In this document: one piece after another, positions 43,980 to 52,048 of the stretch | Position numbering within the stretch: the first letter of the stretch is position 1 | Layout of the letters: each line of letters begins with the position of its first letter | Assembly: GCF_039523035.1 (NCBI RefSeq) | Contig: NZ_BAAAEN010000003.1 | Span: 248,001 to 312,000, forward strand | Source: Pigmentiphaga daeguensis | GTDB lineage: Bacteria; Pseudomonadota; Gammaproteobacteria; Burkholderiales; Burkholderiaceae_B | DNA length: 64,000 bases | Reading direction: 5' to 3' | Translations under genes and position numbers: made by a program | Notes under the pieces: generated by a model | What the model was told of the DNA's origin: nothing | What the model saw: only the letters and a program-made list of their open reading frames with translations | Database searches by the model: none

Positions 43980-45140
43980 TCAGGTGCGCGCCAGCGTGCG
44001 CGCGGAAGGCAGGCGGCGGCAGGCCAGGTGGAAGGCGAGCACCGCCGCGCCGGCGATGCCCACCGCCGCCCAGCCCAGCGCGCCATAGCCGGCGGACTTG
44101 ACCAGCGTGCCGCCCAGGAAAGGCCCGATGGCCGAACCGGTCATCAGCATGGCGGGGGTGGCGGCCACCAGCCGGCCGCTCGGTTCCAGCCGGGCCAGCA
44201 CGCCGAAGGCAAAGGTATGGGTGAAGATCATCGCCGCCGAGAAGAACAGGGCTCCGGCCGCGTAGGGCGGGAACGCCGTGCCCTGCGCGATCAGCGACGC
44301 CTGGACCAGCGGCCCCCAGCACAGCACAGCCCGGGCCGGCCAACGCTGCTCCAGCACCGCGGCCAGCGGAGCGGGAAACAGGTTCACGATGCCCAGCGCG
44401 ATCAACACGGCGGTCACCGCGCCGGCGCCGAATCCCCGGTCCATGCCCATGCGCTCCAGGAAGCTGAAGACCATGGCTTGCACCAGGGCCATGGCGGCCA
44501 CGCCCGCCGACAGGCCGGCGCGGCGATAGGTCAGCAGGGCCGCCCGGGTATGCCTGGCGGTACCGGGACCGACGACTTGCGGCGCGCCGGGATTGGGGGC
44601 CACCGGGGCGTTCTCGCCCGATGCGAACGCCAGGGCCAGCGCGAAGCCGCCCACCGTCGGCGACCAGTAGCTGGCCACGTTGTCCAGCGATGTCTGGCTG
44701 AGATCCGATAGTTGCATCGCCAGCGCCGGCGAATACGGCGAGAAATGATCGGGGTCGTAGGGCGCCAGCGCCCCCTGCATCAGGGACAGCTGGCGCCCCA
44801 GCCGCACTTCCCCCCATTGCCGCGAGCCCAGGCCCACATAGGCGGAGCGTCCGAACATGCGGCCACCCTGCAGCAGGCTGCCGCTGTCCAGGCCCAGGCC
44901 GCTTTCCAGTTCGAAACGCGCCTGCATGCCGTTGCCGAGGTCTTCCCTGCCGCGCAACCCCACCCGCGACGGCACGTGGCCGGTCTGCTTCATCAGCGAC
45001 GCGTGCTGTCCCGTGCTGGAACGCAGGTGCTCCACGGCGGTATCCAGCACGCCATAGATCTCCACCGCCGACCGTGCCGGCGCCGCTCCGACCGCGCCAC
45101 CCAGCCCGATCATGGCGGCAGCCAATGTCGTCATCTTCAT
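43980..45140 (-). CDS. Chimeric ORF: N-terminal half of a porin fused to C-terminal half of an MFS transporter
   Basis: A single open frame of 386 residues. Residues 1-215 are a general porin: signal peptide ending ARSAVEIYGVLDTAVE, then PSRVGLRGREDLGNG, QARFELESGLGLDSG, GRSAYVGLGSRQWGEVRLGRQ and SLDNVASYWSPTVGGF, all family landmarks. From about 217 (MALVQAMVFSFLERMG) it turns into five to six hydrophobic helices typical of MFS TM7-12 (LVQASLIAQGTAFPPY, MLMTGSAIGPFLGGTLVKS). The junction is near nucleotide 44495. Neither half is complete, so a deletion between a porin gene and an MFS gene is likely. An export-signal beta-barrel fragment joined to inner-membrane helices is not expected to work; it may be inert or an assembly join. 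It leads the hydrolase operon. Confidence 0.85.
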   Translation of the reverse strand: MKMTTLAAAMIGLGGAVGAAPARSAVEIYGVLDTAVEHLRSSTGQHASLMKQTGHVPSRVGLRGREDLGNGMQARFELESGLGLDSGSLLQGGRMFGRSAYVGLGSRQWGEVRLGRQLSLMQGALAPYDPDHFSPYSPALAMQLSDLSQTSLDNVASYWSPTVGGFALALAFASGENAPVAPNPGAPQVVGPGTARHTRAALLTYRRAGLSAGVAAMALVQAMVFSFLERMGMDRGFGAGAVTAVLIALGIVNLFPAPLAAVLEQRWPARAVLCWGPLVQASLIAQGTAFPPYAAGALFFSAAMIFTHTFAFGVLARLEPSGRLVAATPAMLMTGSAIGPFLGGTLVKSAGYGALGWAAVGIAGAAVLAFHLACRRLPSARTLART

Positions 45141-45454
45141 GTTCTTCGTTCGTCTCCTCGTATGGACGCCGGCTTCTCCCGCGCATCGCGTCGCCCCCAT
45201 GCACGGTTGAACGCATCCCGCGCCGCGCCTGGCACAGGCACACGCATGAAACACATGGGGAAGGAATACCCGCCGCTCAGGCGGGAAGCGCGGGGCGGGC
45301 CCTCAGGGGCTCGCTGGGTGCGAAGGGCAGGCTGGCATCCGGGTCTCCTGGGCGCCGGCCTCATCCTGCGAGCCGGCTTTCTTTTGCGAGACGCAGTTTA
45401 TGATCGGGTTCTCCATTTCTCCAGATTATTCAGCCAATACACTGCATCCAAAAA
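45141..45454. other. 314-base divergent intergenic region between hydrolase operon and LysR
   Basis: No credible gene. It holds the promoters of the chimera/hydrolase operon and of the LysR gene. TATT-CAGCC-AATA at 45427-45439, in an AT-rich stretch just before the LysR start, fits the T-N11-A core of LysR boxes and could be its site. A GC-rich stretch at 45270-45300 (GCCGCTCAGGCGG) can fold into a short hairpin. Confidence 0.5.
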
Positions 45455-46366
45455 ATGGATTGGAAAGCCATAGACCTGAATCTGCTGGTCGTATTCCAGG
45501 CCATCCTGGACCAGCGCGGCGTGACGCGTGCCGGCGAGAAGCTGGGATTGAGCCAGCCCGCCATGAGCGCGGCGCTGGCGAGGCTGAGGGACCTGTTCGG
45601 CGACCCGCTGTTCGTGCGATCCGGCCTGGAGATGAGGCCGACGCCGCGCGCGCTGGAGCTGGCCGGGCCGGTCGGAAGCGTGCTGGCCTCGATCGCGACG
45701 GACGTCCTCCAGCGCGCCGGCTTCGATCCGGCCACGACCCGGAAGACGTTCACCATCGTCACGCCCGACGTGGGCGAAGTGCATTTTCTTCCGCCGCTCC
45801 TGGCCAGGATGTCGCGCGACGCTCCCCACGCCAGCCTGCGCACGATCGCCCGGCCCGCCGTAGAGACCGCGTCGGCGCTGATATCCGGCGAAGCCGACCT
45901 GGCGCTGGGCTATTTCCCCGACCTGCACAAGGCCGGTTTCTTCCAGCAGAAGCTGCTGGAGATCCCCGTCGTCTGCCTGGTCCGCAAGAACCATCCCACC
46001 ATCGGCCAGCGCATGACGCTGAAGGAATACCTGTCCGCGCCGCATGCGCTGGTCCGGCCGGACGGACGCGGCGAGGAACTCGATCGCATGTTCGCGCCGC
46101 GGCATACGCCGCGCCGGGTGGTGGTGGAGGTCTACCACGTCATGAGCCTGCTGCCCATACTCGAGTCCTCGGACCTGATCGCGGTCGTGCCCCGCGATGT
46201 GGCGCACACCTGTGCGCGCTATGCGAACCTGCGCATCGTGGAGTTGCCTTTCGCCGGCCCTTCCATCACGGTGCACCAGTTCTGGCACGAGCGCTTCCAC
46301 AAGGATCCCGCCAATTGCTGGCTGCGCAGCGCGATCCACGAGATGTGCGCGGCGCTACGCGACTGA
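45455..46366 (+). CDS. LysR-family regulator (NodD/LeuO-like branch)
   Basis: A 303-residue regulator. It opens MDWKAIDLNLLVVFQAILDQ, the typical LNLL start of this branch, and its helix-turn-helix contains VTRAGEKLGLSQPAMSAALA. RLRDLFGDPLFVRSG is a well-conserved linker. The effector domain follows from about 90. Being divergent from the hydrolase operon, it is the probable activator of that operon. It ends seven bases from the convergent PrpR-like gene. Confidence 0.93.
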   Translation: MDWKAIDLNLLVVFQAILDQRGVTRAGEKLGLSQPAMSAALARLRDLFGDPLFVRSGLEMRPTPRALELAGPVGSVLASIATDVLQRAGFDPATTRKTFTIVTPDVGEVHFLPPLLARMSRDAPHASLRTIARPAVETASALISGEADLALGYFPDLHKAGFFQQKLLEIPVVCLVRKNHPTIGQRMTLKEYLSAPHALVRPDGRGEELDRMFAPRHTPRRVVVEVYHVMSLLPILESSDLIAVVPRDVAHTCARYANLRIVELPFAGPSITVHQFWHERFHKDPANCWLRSAIHEMCAALRD

Positions 46367-46372
46367 CCGGCC

Positions 46373-48301
46373 CTATTCCCGCGCGGCCTTGATCTTGCGC
46401 CACAGCGTGGTACGGCTGATGCCCAGCCGCCGCGCGGCTTCCTGGTGGTTGCCCTCGCACTCGGCCAGCACGGCGCGGGCATGGGCGGCCTCCTGGCTGG
46501 CGCGCACCGCCGACAGGCTGCGCGCCGCGGGCGCCTGGCGCCGGGCCGGCGCGTCGGCCAGCATGGCCCGCACCTCGCGGCGCGACAGCGGCCGGCCCTC
46601 GGTCAGGCAGGCCATGGTCAGGCGCTCCGAGACGTTTTCCAGTTCCCGGACGTTGCCACGCCATGCGCCTTCCTTGAGCACCGGCAACGCCGCCTCCAGC
46701 ATGGGGGCCACGGCCTCCTGCAAGCCCGCGCGCCCCAGCGCCGCCGGCAGCAGCCGCCGCGCCAGCGCCTCGATGTCCTCGGGCCGGTCGCGCAGCGGCG
46801 GCACCACCACCTGCAGGATGTTCAGGCGGTAGTACAAGTCCTCGCGGAAGGCGCCCGCCCTGACCATCGCCAGCAGGTCGCGATGGGTGGCGGCCACGAT
46901 GCGCACGTCCACAGGAATGGTATCGACGCTGCCCACGCGCGTGATTTCCTTCTCCTGCAAGGCGCGCAGCAGCCGGGTCTGCAGCGGCAGCGGCATCTCG
47001 CCGATCTCGTCCAGGAACAGCGTGCCTTCGTTCGCCGACTCGAACAGGCCCGGCTTGCCCTGCCTGCGCGCGCCGGTGAAGGCGCCCTCGTCATAGCCGA
47101 ACAGCTCGCTCTCCAGCAGCGTCTCGGTAAAGGCGCCGCAGTTGATGGCGATGAAGGGATGCCGGCGCCGCCGGCTCGCGTTGTGCAGGCCCTGGGCCAG
47201 CAGTTCCTTGCCGGTGCCGCTTTCGCCGTGGATCAGCACGGCCGCGTCGCTGTGCTCGGCGAATACCCGGCACTGCGCGATCACCTGGCGCATGGCGGCG
47301 GACTCGGCCACCACGTCGTCCAGCCGGTACCGGGCCACGCGCGAGCGCCGGTGCGTATGCGCCCGCAGCTTGCTGACGGCGCGCTCCAGCTCGCTGGATG
47401 CATGCAGCGTGAAGATGGCGCCGGTCTGCATGCCTTCGTCCAGCAGCGGGACGCGATCGACCACGACCGACTTGCCGCCCATCTCCTGTACCGTCCCGAT
47501 CTCGCCCGCTCCGCGCGTCATGACCTGCCCCGGCTCGAGGTCGGGCAGCACCTGGCGCAGCGGCTGGCCCAGGGCCTCGCGCACGCGGCGTCCGGTCAGC
47601 TTGTCCACCGACGGATTGGCGGCGACGATGCGGCCGGCCATGTCCACCGCGATGACGCCGTCGTTCAGGTGATACAGCACCGAATCGAGCTGGGTGCGGC
47701 GCGATTTCTCGGCCTTCTGCGCGGCTGCGATCTCGATCGCGTCGTCGAAGGCGGCGCGCACCGAATCCAGCGAATAGACCAGGATGCCCGTCAATCCGGC
47801 CTCGTCGGCCAGGTTGGCGATCAGGCCCGGACCGACCACCACCTCGATGCCGGCCGCGGCCAGTTCCTGGATGCAGTGCCGGGCGTCCTCGGCGGTCTGG
47901 TAGGCACGGATCTGCATGGGCAGCGAGAACAGCGTCGCGAAGCGGTTCAGCGCGGGCGGCACGCGCCGGTGCATGACCATGGCGATACGGTCCGAGAACT
48001 GCCGCGCCTTGCAGATCGCCGCCATCAGGTCGAAGCCCCCCACCTTGACGAAGGCCACGGGAATGCCGACGTTCTGGCGCAGATAGGCGCCATGGGCGCC
48101 CGCCGCGACGATGACGTCGCAGGCCCGCTTTTCGCTGCGCCGGGCGATCTCGGCGATGGCGTCGTCGAAGCCTTTGTCGATGATCTCGATGGCGGCGCGG
48201 TCGGCCAGCTCGGGGCTGACGGTGCGGAAGACCTCGGTCAGCCGGTGGGCGCTGATGGCCCAGATCAGGGGCCGGCGGTCATCGGATGCGGCGATGCTCA
48301 T
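46373..48301 (-). CDS. PrpR-like sigma-54-dependent transcriptional activator
   Basis: A 642-residue activator; ATG 48301 has AAGGAG five bases before it. Residues about 15-185 match the PrpR N-terminal sensor (VIVAAGAHGAYLRQ, VKVGGFDLMAAI). A PAS domain follows (about 205-300). The AAA+ domain has GESGTGKELLAQ (about 356), the sigma-54 contact GAFTGA in GYDEGAFTGARR (about 405) and LFLDEIGEMPLPLQTRLLRALQ. The Fis-type helix-turn-helix EAARRLGISRTTLWRK closes the protein. It should activate the two sigma-54 promoters upstream of the adjacent PrpF and Bug genes. The ligand may be a tricarboxylate rather than the methylcitrate of classical PrpR, since no prpBCD genes are here. Confidence 0.93.
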   Translation of the reverse strand: MSIAASDDRRPLIWAISAHRLTEVFRTVSPELADRAAIEIIDKGFDDAIAEIARRSEKRACDVIVAAGAHGAYLRQNVGIPVAFVKVGGFDLMAAICKARQFSDRIAMVMHRRVPPALNRFATLFSLPMQIRAYQTAEDARHCIQELAAAGIEVVVGPGLIANLADEAGLTGILVYSLDSVRAAFDDAIEIAAAQKAEKSRRTQLDSVLYHLNDGVIAVDMAGRIVAANPSVDKLTGRRVREALGQPLRQVLPDLEPGQVMTRGAGEIGTVQEMGGKSVVVDRVPLLDEGMQTGAIFTLHASSELERAVSKLRAHTHRRSRVARYRLDDVVAESAAMRQVIAQCRVFAEHSDAAVLIHGESGTGKELLAQGLHNASRRRRHPFIAINCGAFTETLLESELFGYDEGAFTGARRQGKPGLFESANEGTLFLDEIGEMPLPLQTRLLRALQEKEITRVGSVDTIPVDVRIVAATHRDLLAMVRAGAFREDLYYRLNILQVVVPPLRDRPEDIEALARRLLPAALGRAGLQEAVAPMLEAALPVLKEGAWRGNVRELENVSERLTMACLTEGRPLSRREVRAMLADAPARRQAPAARSLSAVRASQEAAHARAVLAECEGNHQEAARRLGISRTTLWRKIKAARE

Positions 48302-48311
48302 GTTCACTCCT

Positions 48312-48325
48312 TTTCAATATTGAAA
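48312..48325. promoter_or_regulatory. Palindrome TTTCAATATTGAAA, putative activator site 1
   Basis: A perfect 14-base palindrome, 10 bases upstream of the PrpR-like start and about 108 bases before the expected start site of the first PrpF promoter. The position suits both an enhancer for the PrpF gene and autoregulation. A 12-of-14 match lies at 49611, before the Bug gene's sigma-54 promoter; the two share ATTGAAACA. Confidence 0.75.
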
Positions 48326-48398
48326 CATGAACACGCACCAGGTGAAACACACGCCTCCCATCGCCTTGCGGCGCCGCGGCCCCCATCGATCGCGCCCG

Positions 48399-48415
48399 CT
48401 GGCATGCGCCTTGCA
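48399..48415 (+). promoter_or_regulatory. Sigma-54 (-24/-12) promoter before the first PrpF-family gene
   Basis: CTGGCATGCGCCTTGCA has the invariant GG and GC separated by exactly 10 bases and matches the consensus TGGCAC-N5-TTGC except for one T in place of C. The expected start of transcription is near 48426, 19 bases before the gene's ATG. It lies opposite a sigma-54 activator gene. Confidence 0.85.
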
Positions 48416-48444
48416 AGAAGCGGCCATTCCACTCGGAGACTTCG

Positions 48445-49590
48445 ATGCCTCAAGCAGCCTATCCTGCCGTCTACATGCGCGGCGGCACCAGCCGCGCCCT
48501 GGTCTTCCACGACCGCGACCTGCCCGCCGGCCGCGACGCCCGCGACCGCATCTTCCTCGCCACGCTGGGCAGCCCCGATCCCGGCAAGCGGCAACTGGAC
48601 GGGCTGGGCGGCGGCATCTCGTCGCTGTCGAAGATCGCCGTGGTGGGCGCGCCTTCGCGCGCCGATGCCGACGTGGACTACACCTTCGGCCAGGTCGCGA
48701 TCGACGCGCCGCTGGTCCAGTACCGGGGCAATTGCGGCAACATCTCGGCGGCCATCGGCCCCTACGCGGTGGACGAAGGGCTGGTGCGGGCATCGGGCGA
48801 CCACGCATCGGTCCGCATCCACAACACCAATACCGGCAAGATCATCGTAGCCGACTTCGCCCTCAGCGACGGCCGCGCTGCGGTCGCCGGCGATTTCGCG
48901 CTGCCCGGCGTGGCCGGCACCGGCTCGCCCATCCGGCTGTCCTTCCTGGACCCGGGCGGCGCCACGACGGGCAAGCTGTTCCCCACCGGCGCCGCCCGCG
49001 ACACCGTGACGATCCCGGACGTCGGCACGATCGAGATCTCGTGCGTCGACGTCTCCAACCCGACCGTCTTCGCGCGCGCCGCGGACTTCGGCCTGTCCGG
49101 CACGGAGTCGGCGGCGCAGATCGACGCCCGGCCGGACGTGGTCCGGCAATGCGAGGAGCTGCGCGTCGCGGCCGCCGTCCTGATGGGGCTCGCCACCGAG
49201 GACGAAGCGCGCACCCGCCTGCGCAACCTGCCGCTGGTCTGCTTGCTGTCGCCGCCCGCGGACGTGGCGTTTGCGTCGGGCGCCTCGTTGCGGGCCCAGG
49301 ACGTGGACATCACCGCCCGCATGTTCTCGGCGGGCCAGCCGCACCGGGCAACGCCGCTGACGGGCGCGATGTGCCTGGCCGCCTGCGTGCGCCTGCCCGG
49401 CACCCTGGGCGCCGAACTGGGCCGCGTCCCCACGGACGGCCGCGACATCGTCATCGGCCATGCCTCGGGCTCGCTGCCCGTGGGCGCCGCCGTCGGCGGC
49501 GGGCAGCAGCCGCGCGTGGAAAGCGCCACCGTCACGCGCACCGCGCGCCGGCTGATGCGCGGCGAGGTCTATGCCCCCACCGGACGGTGA
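48445..49590 (+). CDS. PrpF-family protein (methylaconitate isomerase-like)
   Basis: A 381-residue protein of two similar diaminopimelate-epimerase-like halves. The opening YMRGGTSRALVFHDRDLP and the GNCGNISAAIGPYAV motif (about 90-104) are the PrpF signatures; HRATPLTGAMCLAACV is the second-half counterpart. The active-site Lys in SSLSKIAVV matches the PrpF family base. Members isomerise methylaconitate, oxalomesaconate or similar tricarboxylates. GGAG precedes the ATG. It is separated from a Bug receptor and a second PrpF-family gene and is driven by a sigma-54 promoter. Confidence 0.88.
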   Translation: MPQAAYPAVYMRGGTSRALVFHDRDLPAGRDARDRIFLATLGSPDPGKRQLDGLGGGISSLSKIAVVGAPSRADADVDYTFGQVAIDAPLVQYRGNCGNISAAIGPYAVDEGLVRASGDHASVRIHNTNTGKIIVADFALSDGRAAVAGDFALPGVAGTGSPIRLSFLDPGGATTGKLFPTGAARDTVTIPDVGTIEISCVDVSNPTVFARAADFGLSGTESAAQIDARPDVVRQCEELRVAAAVLMGLATEDEARTRLRNLPLVCLLSPPADVAFASGASLRAQDVDITARMFSAGQPHRATPLTGAMCLAACVRLPGTLGAELGRVPTDGRDIVIGHASGSLPVGAAVGGGQQPRVESATVTRTARRLMRGEVYAPTGR

Positions 49591-49593
49591 CGC

Positions 49594-49624
49594 CGTTTCG
49601 TAGAAACGCGTTACATTATTGAAA
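49594..49624. promoter_or_regulatory. Inverted repeat and putative activator site 2 upstream of the Bug gene
   Basis: CGTTTC-GTA-GAAACG (49594-49608) is a perfect inverted repeat just after the PrpF stop; it may be a hairpin or another protein site. TTACATTATTGAAA (49611-49624) matches the palindrome at 48312 in 12 of 14 positions and includes the shared ATTGAAACA. It lies about 134 bases before the expected start at the sigma-54 promoter at 49725. Confidence 0.65.
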
Positions 49625-49724
49625 CACCACCAGTGTTCCGACGCGCGGCCGCCCGACGGTCGCGCCTGGAAATCCTCATACGAATCAATGGCTTGGATCG
49701 GGATCCGCGATAGCACCCGCCGCA

Positions 49725-49740
49725 TGGCACGCGCCTTGCT
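49725..49740 (+). promoter_or_regulatory. Sigma-54 (-24/-12) promoter before the Bug/PrpF operon
   Basis: TGGCACGCGCCTTGCT matches the sigma-54 consensus at all key positions: TGGCAC, TTGC and a 10-base GG-GC spacing. Transcription should start near 49751, 35 bases before the Bug ATG. It is a better match than the promoter at 48399, suggesting stronger expression. Confidence 0.88.
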
Positions 49741-49785
49741 CGACAGTCCTCCATTCAGACACAAGAACCGTCCCCGGAGACCCCC

Positions 49786-50796
49786 ATGACGTACCCCCTT
49801 ACGCCTCGCGCCGGCTCGGCGTTCAAGGCCTTCCGCCGCACCCTCATGTCCGCGATCGTGGGCACGCTGGCCGCCGCTTCCTGGCAGGCCGCGCAGGCGT
49901 CCGACTATCCGACCAAGCCCATCAAGCTGATCGTGCCCTTCGCCCCCGGCGGCGGCAACGACGCCATCGCCCGCACCCTGGGCCGGCGCCTGGGCGACGC
50001 GCTGGGCCAGCCGGTGGTGATCGAGAACCGCGCCGGAGCCGGCGGCAAGCTGGGCGTGGAAGCCGGCGTGAAGGCCGACCCCGACGGCTACACGCTCACC
50101 CTCATTTCCAACAGCTATTCGGTCAACCCCAGCCTCTATCCCATCAAGTTCGACCCGATCAAGGACATCACGCCCATCGGCATGATCGCGCGCGGCCCGC
50201 TCCTGATCTCCGTGCCGACCACGCTGCCGGTCAACAACCTGGCCGACCTGATCCAGCTCGCCAAGACCAGGAAAGGCGGGCTGACCTACGCGTCGTCCGG
50301 CCAGGGCGGCATCTCCCACCTGGCCACGGAACTGTTCCAGCGCACCGCCGGCATCGAGATGACCCACGTGCCCTATCGCGGCACGGCTCCAGCCCTGACC
50401 GACACCGTCGCGGGCCAGACCGACGTCTTCTTCAGCACGGCCGGCGCCGCCTTTCCCTACATGAAGAGCGGCCGGCTGAAGGTCGTGGCCGAGACGCTGC
50501 CCAAGCGCATCCAGGCCGAGCCGTCCATCCCCACCGTGGCCGAGGCCGGCGTGCCCGGCTATGAAGTGATCGTCTGGTACGGGCTGATTGCCCCCAAGGG
50601 CCTGCCCGCCGACATCCAGCAACGGCTGAACAAGGAAATGAACATCGCGCTGGCCCTGCCTGAAACCGTGGAGCAGTTGAAGGCCAACGGCGAGGAGCCC
50701 GCCGTCGGCAAGCCCGAACAGTTGATGGCGCAGATCCAGAAGGAGTTGACCCTCTGGAAACGCGTCGTGACCGATGCCAAGATCCAGGTGGAATGA
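49786..50796 (+). CDS. Bug-family tripartite tricarboxylate transporter substrate-binding protein
   Basis: A 336-residue receptor with a longer, Arg-containing signal sequence (RTLMSAIVGTLAAASWQAAQ) ending at QASD. The mature fold starts YPTKPIKLIVPFAPGGGND, with NRAGAGGKLG and PDGYTLTL. It is under a sigma-54 promoter, so this uptake step is switched by the PrpR-like activator. Its stop overlaps the start of a second PrpF-family gene (ATGA), which binds the imported ligand to tricarboxylate isomerisation. Confidence 0.93.
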   Translation: MTYPLTPRAGSAFKAFRRTLMSAIVGTLAAASWQAAQASDYPTKPIKLIVPFAPGGGNDAIARTLGRRLGDALGQPVVIENRAGAGGKLGVEAGVKADPDGYTLTLISNSYSVNPSLYPIKFDPIKDITPIGMIARGPLLISVPTTLPVNNLADLIQLAKTRKGGLTYASSGQGGISHLATELFQRTAGIEMTHVPYRGTAPALTDTVAGQTDVFFSTAGAAFPYMKSGRLKVVAETLPKRIQAEPSIPTVAEAGVPGYEVIVWYGLIAPKGLPADIQQRLNKEMNIALALPETVEQLKANGEEPAVGKPEQLMAQIQKELTLWKRVVTDAKIQVE

Positions 50797-51890
50797 CCAT
50801 GCAGACGAAAATACCGTGCGTCATGATGCGAGGCGGGACCTCGCGCGGACCGTTCTTTCTTGCCTCCGACCTTCCGGCCGATCCGGCGCGGCGCGACGAG
50901 GTGCTGCTGGCCGCCATGGGGTCGCCGCATTCCTACCAGGTGGACGGCATCGGCGGCGCCACGCCGTTCACCAGCAAGGTCGCCATCATCAGCCCCTCGC
51001 GGCGTCCGGGCATAGACGTCGACTATCTGTTCGCCCAGGTCCTGGTGAACGAACGCATGGTCGACACGCGCCCGAACTGCGGCAACATCCTGGGCGCGGT
51101 CGGCCCGTTCGCCATCGACGCCGGACTGGTGCCGGCGCAGGGCGACGAGACGACGGTGCGCATCTTCAACGTCAACACCCAGGCCGAAGTCCACGCCATC
51201 GTACAGACGCCGGGCGGCTCGGTGACCTACTCCGGCGACGCGGCGATCGACGGCGTGCCCGGCACCGCCGCCCCGGTCAAGCTGAATTTCCGCAGCGCCA
51301 TCGGTTCCATCACGGGCAAGCTGCTGCCCACCGGCCGGCCGCTGGACGTGATCGACGGCATCGAGGTCAGCTGCGTGGACGTCGCCATGCCCATGGTGCT
51401 GTTCTCGGCGACGCAACTGGGCAAGACCGGCCATGAAAGCGCCGAGGAGCTCGATGCCGACACCGCCCTGATCGCCAGGATGGAAGCCATCCGGCGCAAG
51501 GCGGGCGAATTGATGGGCCTGGGCGACGTCAGCGGATCGGTCGTGCCCAAGATCGGGCTGCTGGCCGAACCGCAGCACGGCGGCACGATATCGTCGCGTT
51601 ACTTCGTGCCCTATTCCTGCCACCGCGCGCACGCCGTCACCGGCGCCTTGTGCGTGGCCTCGGCCTGCGCCGTGCCGGGCACCATCGCGTCCCGGCTCTC
51701 GGGCCTGGACAGCGCACCGCCGCAAGGCGTGGTGCGCATCGAGCATCCGTCCGGCACGATCTCCATCGACCTCGACGTGGACCTGGTCAGCGCCACGCCG
51801 GTCATCCGCCGCGCCGCGGTGATACGCACCGCCCGCCGGCTGTTCGAGGGCAGCGTGCTGATTCCGTCCGAGGTCTGGCAGGACGGTTGA
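50793..51890 (+). CDS. PrpF-family protein, 4-oxalomesaconate tautomerase-like
   Basis: A 365-residue paralogue of the protein at 48445: opening VMMRGGTSRGPFFLASDLP, a Lys in PFTSKVAIISPS, and RPNCGNILGAVGPFAID (about 90-106), with CHRAHAVTGALCVASACAV in the second half. The pattern FxxSKVAI and CGN fits the oxalomesaconate-tautomerase branch (GalD-like) more than methylaconitate isomerase, though this is by eye only. It is coupled to the Bug gene and ends before a strong terminator. Together with the first copy it may handle two isomers or two related tricarboxylates. Confidence 0.88.
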   Translation: MTMQTKIPCVMMRGGTSRGPFFLASDLPADPARRDEVLLAAMGSPHSYQVDGIGGATPFTSKVAIISPSRRPGIDVDYLFAQVLVNERMVDTRPNCGNILGAVGPFAIDAGLVPAQGDETTVRIFNVNTQAEVHAIVQTPGGSVTYSGDAAIDGVPGTAAPVKLNFRSAIGSITGKLLPTGRPLDVIDGIEVSCVDVAMPMVLFSATQLGKTGHESAEELDADTALIARMEAIRRKAGELMGLGDVSGSVVPKIGLLAEPQHGGTISSRYFVPYSCHRAHAVTGALCVASACAVPGTIASRLSGLDSAPPQGVVRIEHPSGTISIDLDVDLVSATPVIRRAAVIRTARRLFEGSVLIPSEVWQDG

Positions 51891-51909
51891 CCGCGCGCGT
51901 CCGCGCGCA

Positions 51910-51957
51910 CGGCCCCGCCTGAAGGTCCCCACGGGGCCCTGCCGGCGGGGCCGTTTT
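51910..51957 (+). terminator. Intrinsic terminator after the second PrpF gene
   Basis: CGGCCCCGCC (51910-51919) pairs perfectly with GGCGGGGCCG (51944-51953), with an inner GGTCCCC/GGGGCC stem in the loop, and is followed by TTTT and a T-rich stretch. It lies 20 bases after the stop and should end the sigma-54 transcripts before the two-component genes. Confidence 0.9.
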
Positions 51958-52048
51958 CATTTCGTGGTGGTACAGTCCACATATCTGCAACATCGTGTTA
52001 CCGCCCGTGCCCCGGCGCGCAGTCCGGGGCACGCCGCGCCGCTTCACC

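Noticed and set aside
46373..51890. Complete methylcitrate (prp) operon
   Set aside because: PrpR- and PrpF-like genes are present, but no prpB, prpC, prpD or acnD sequence was found in the window.
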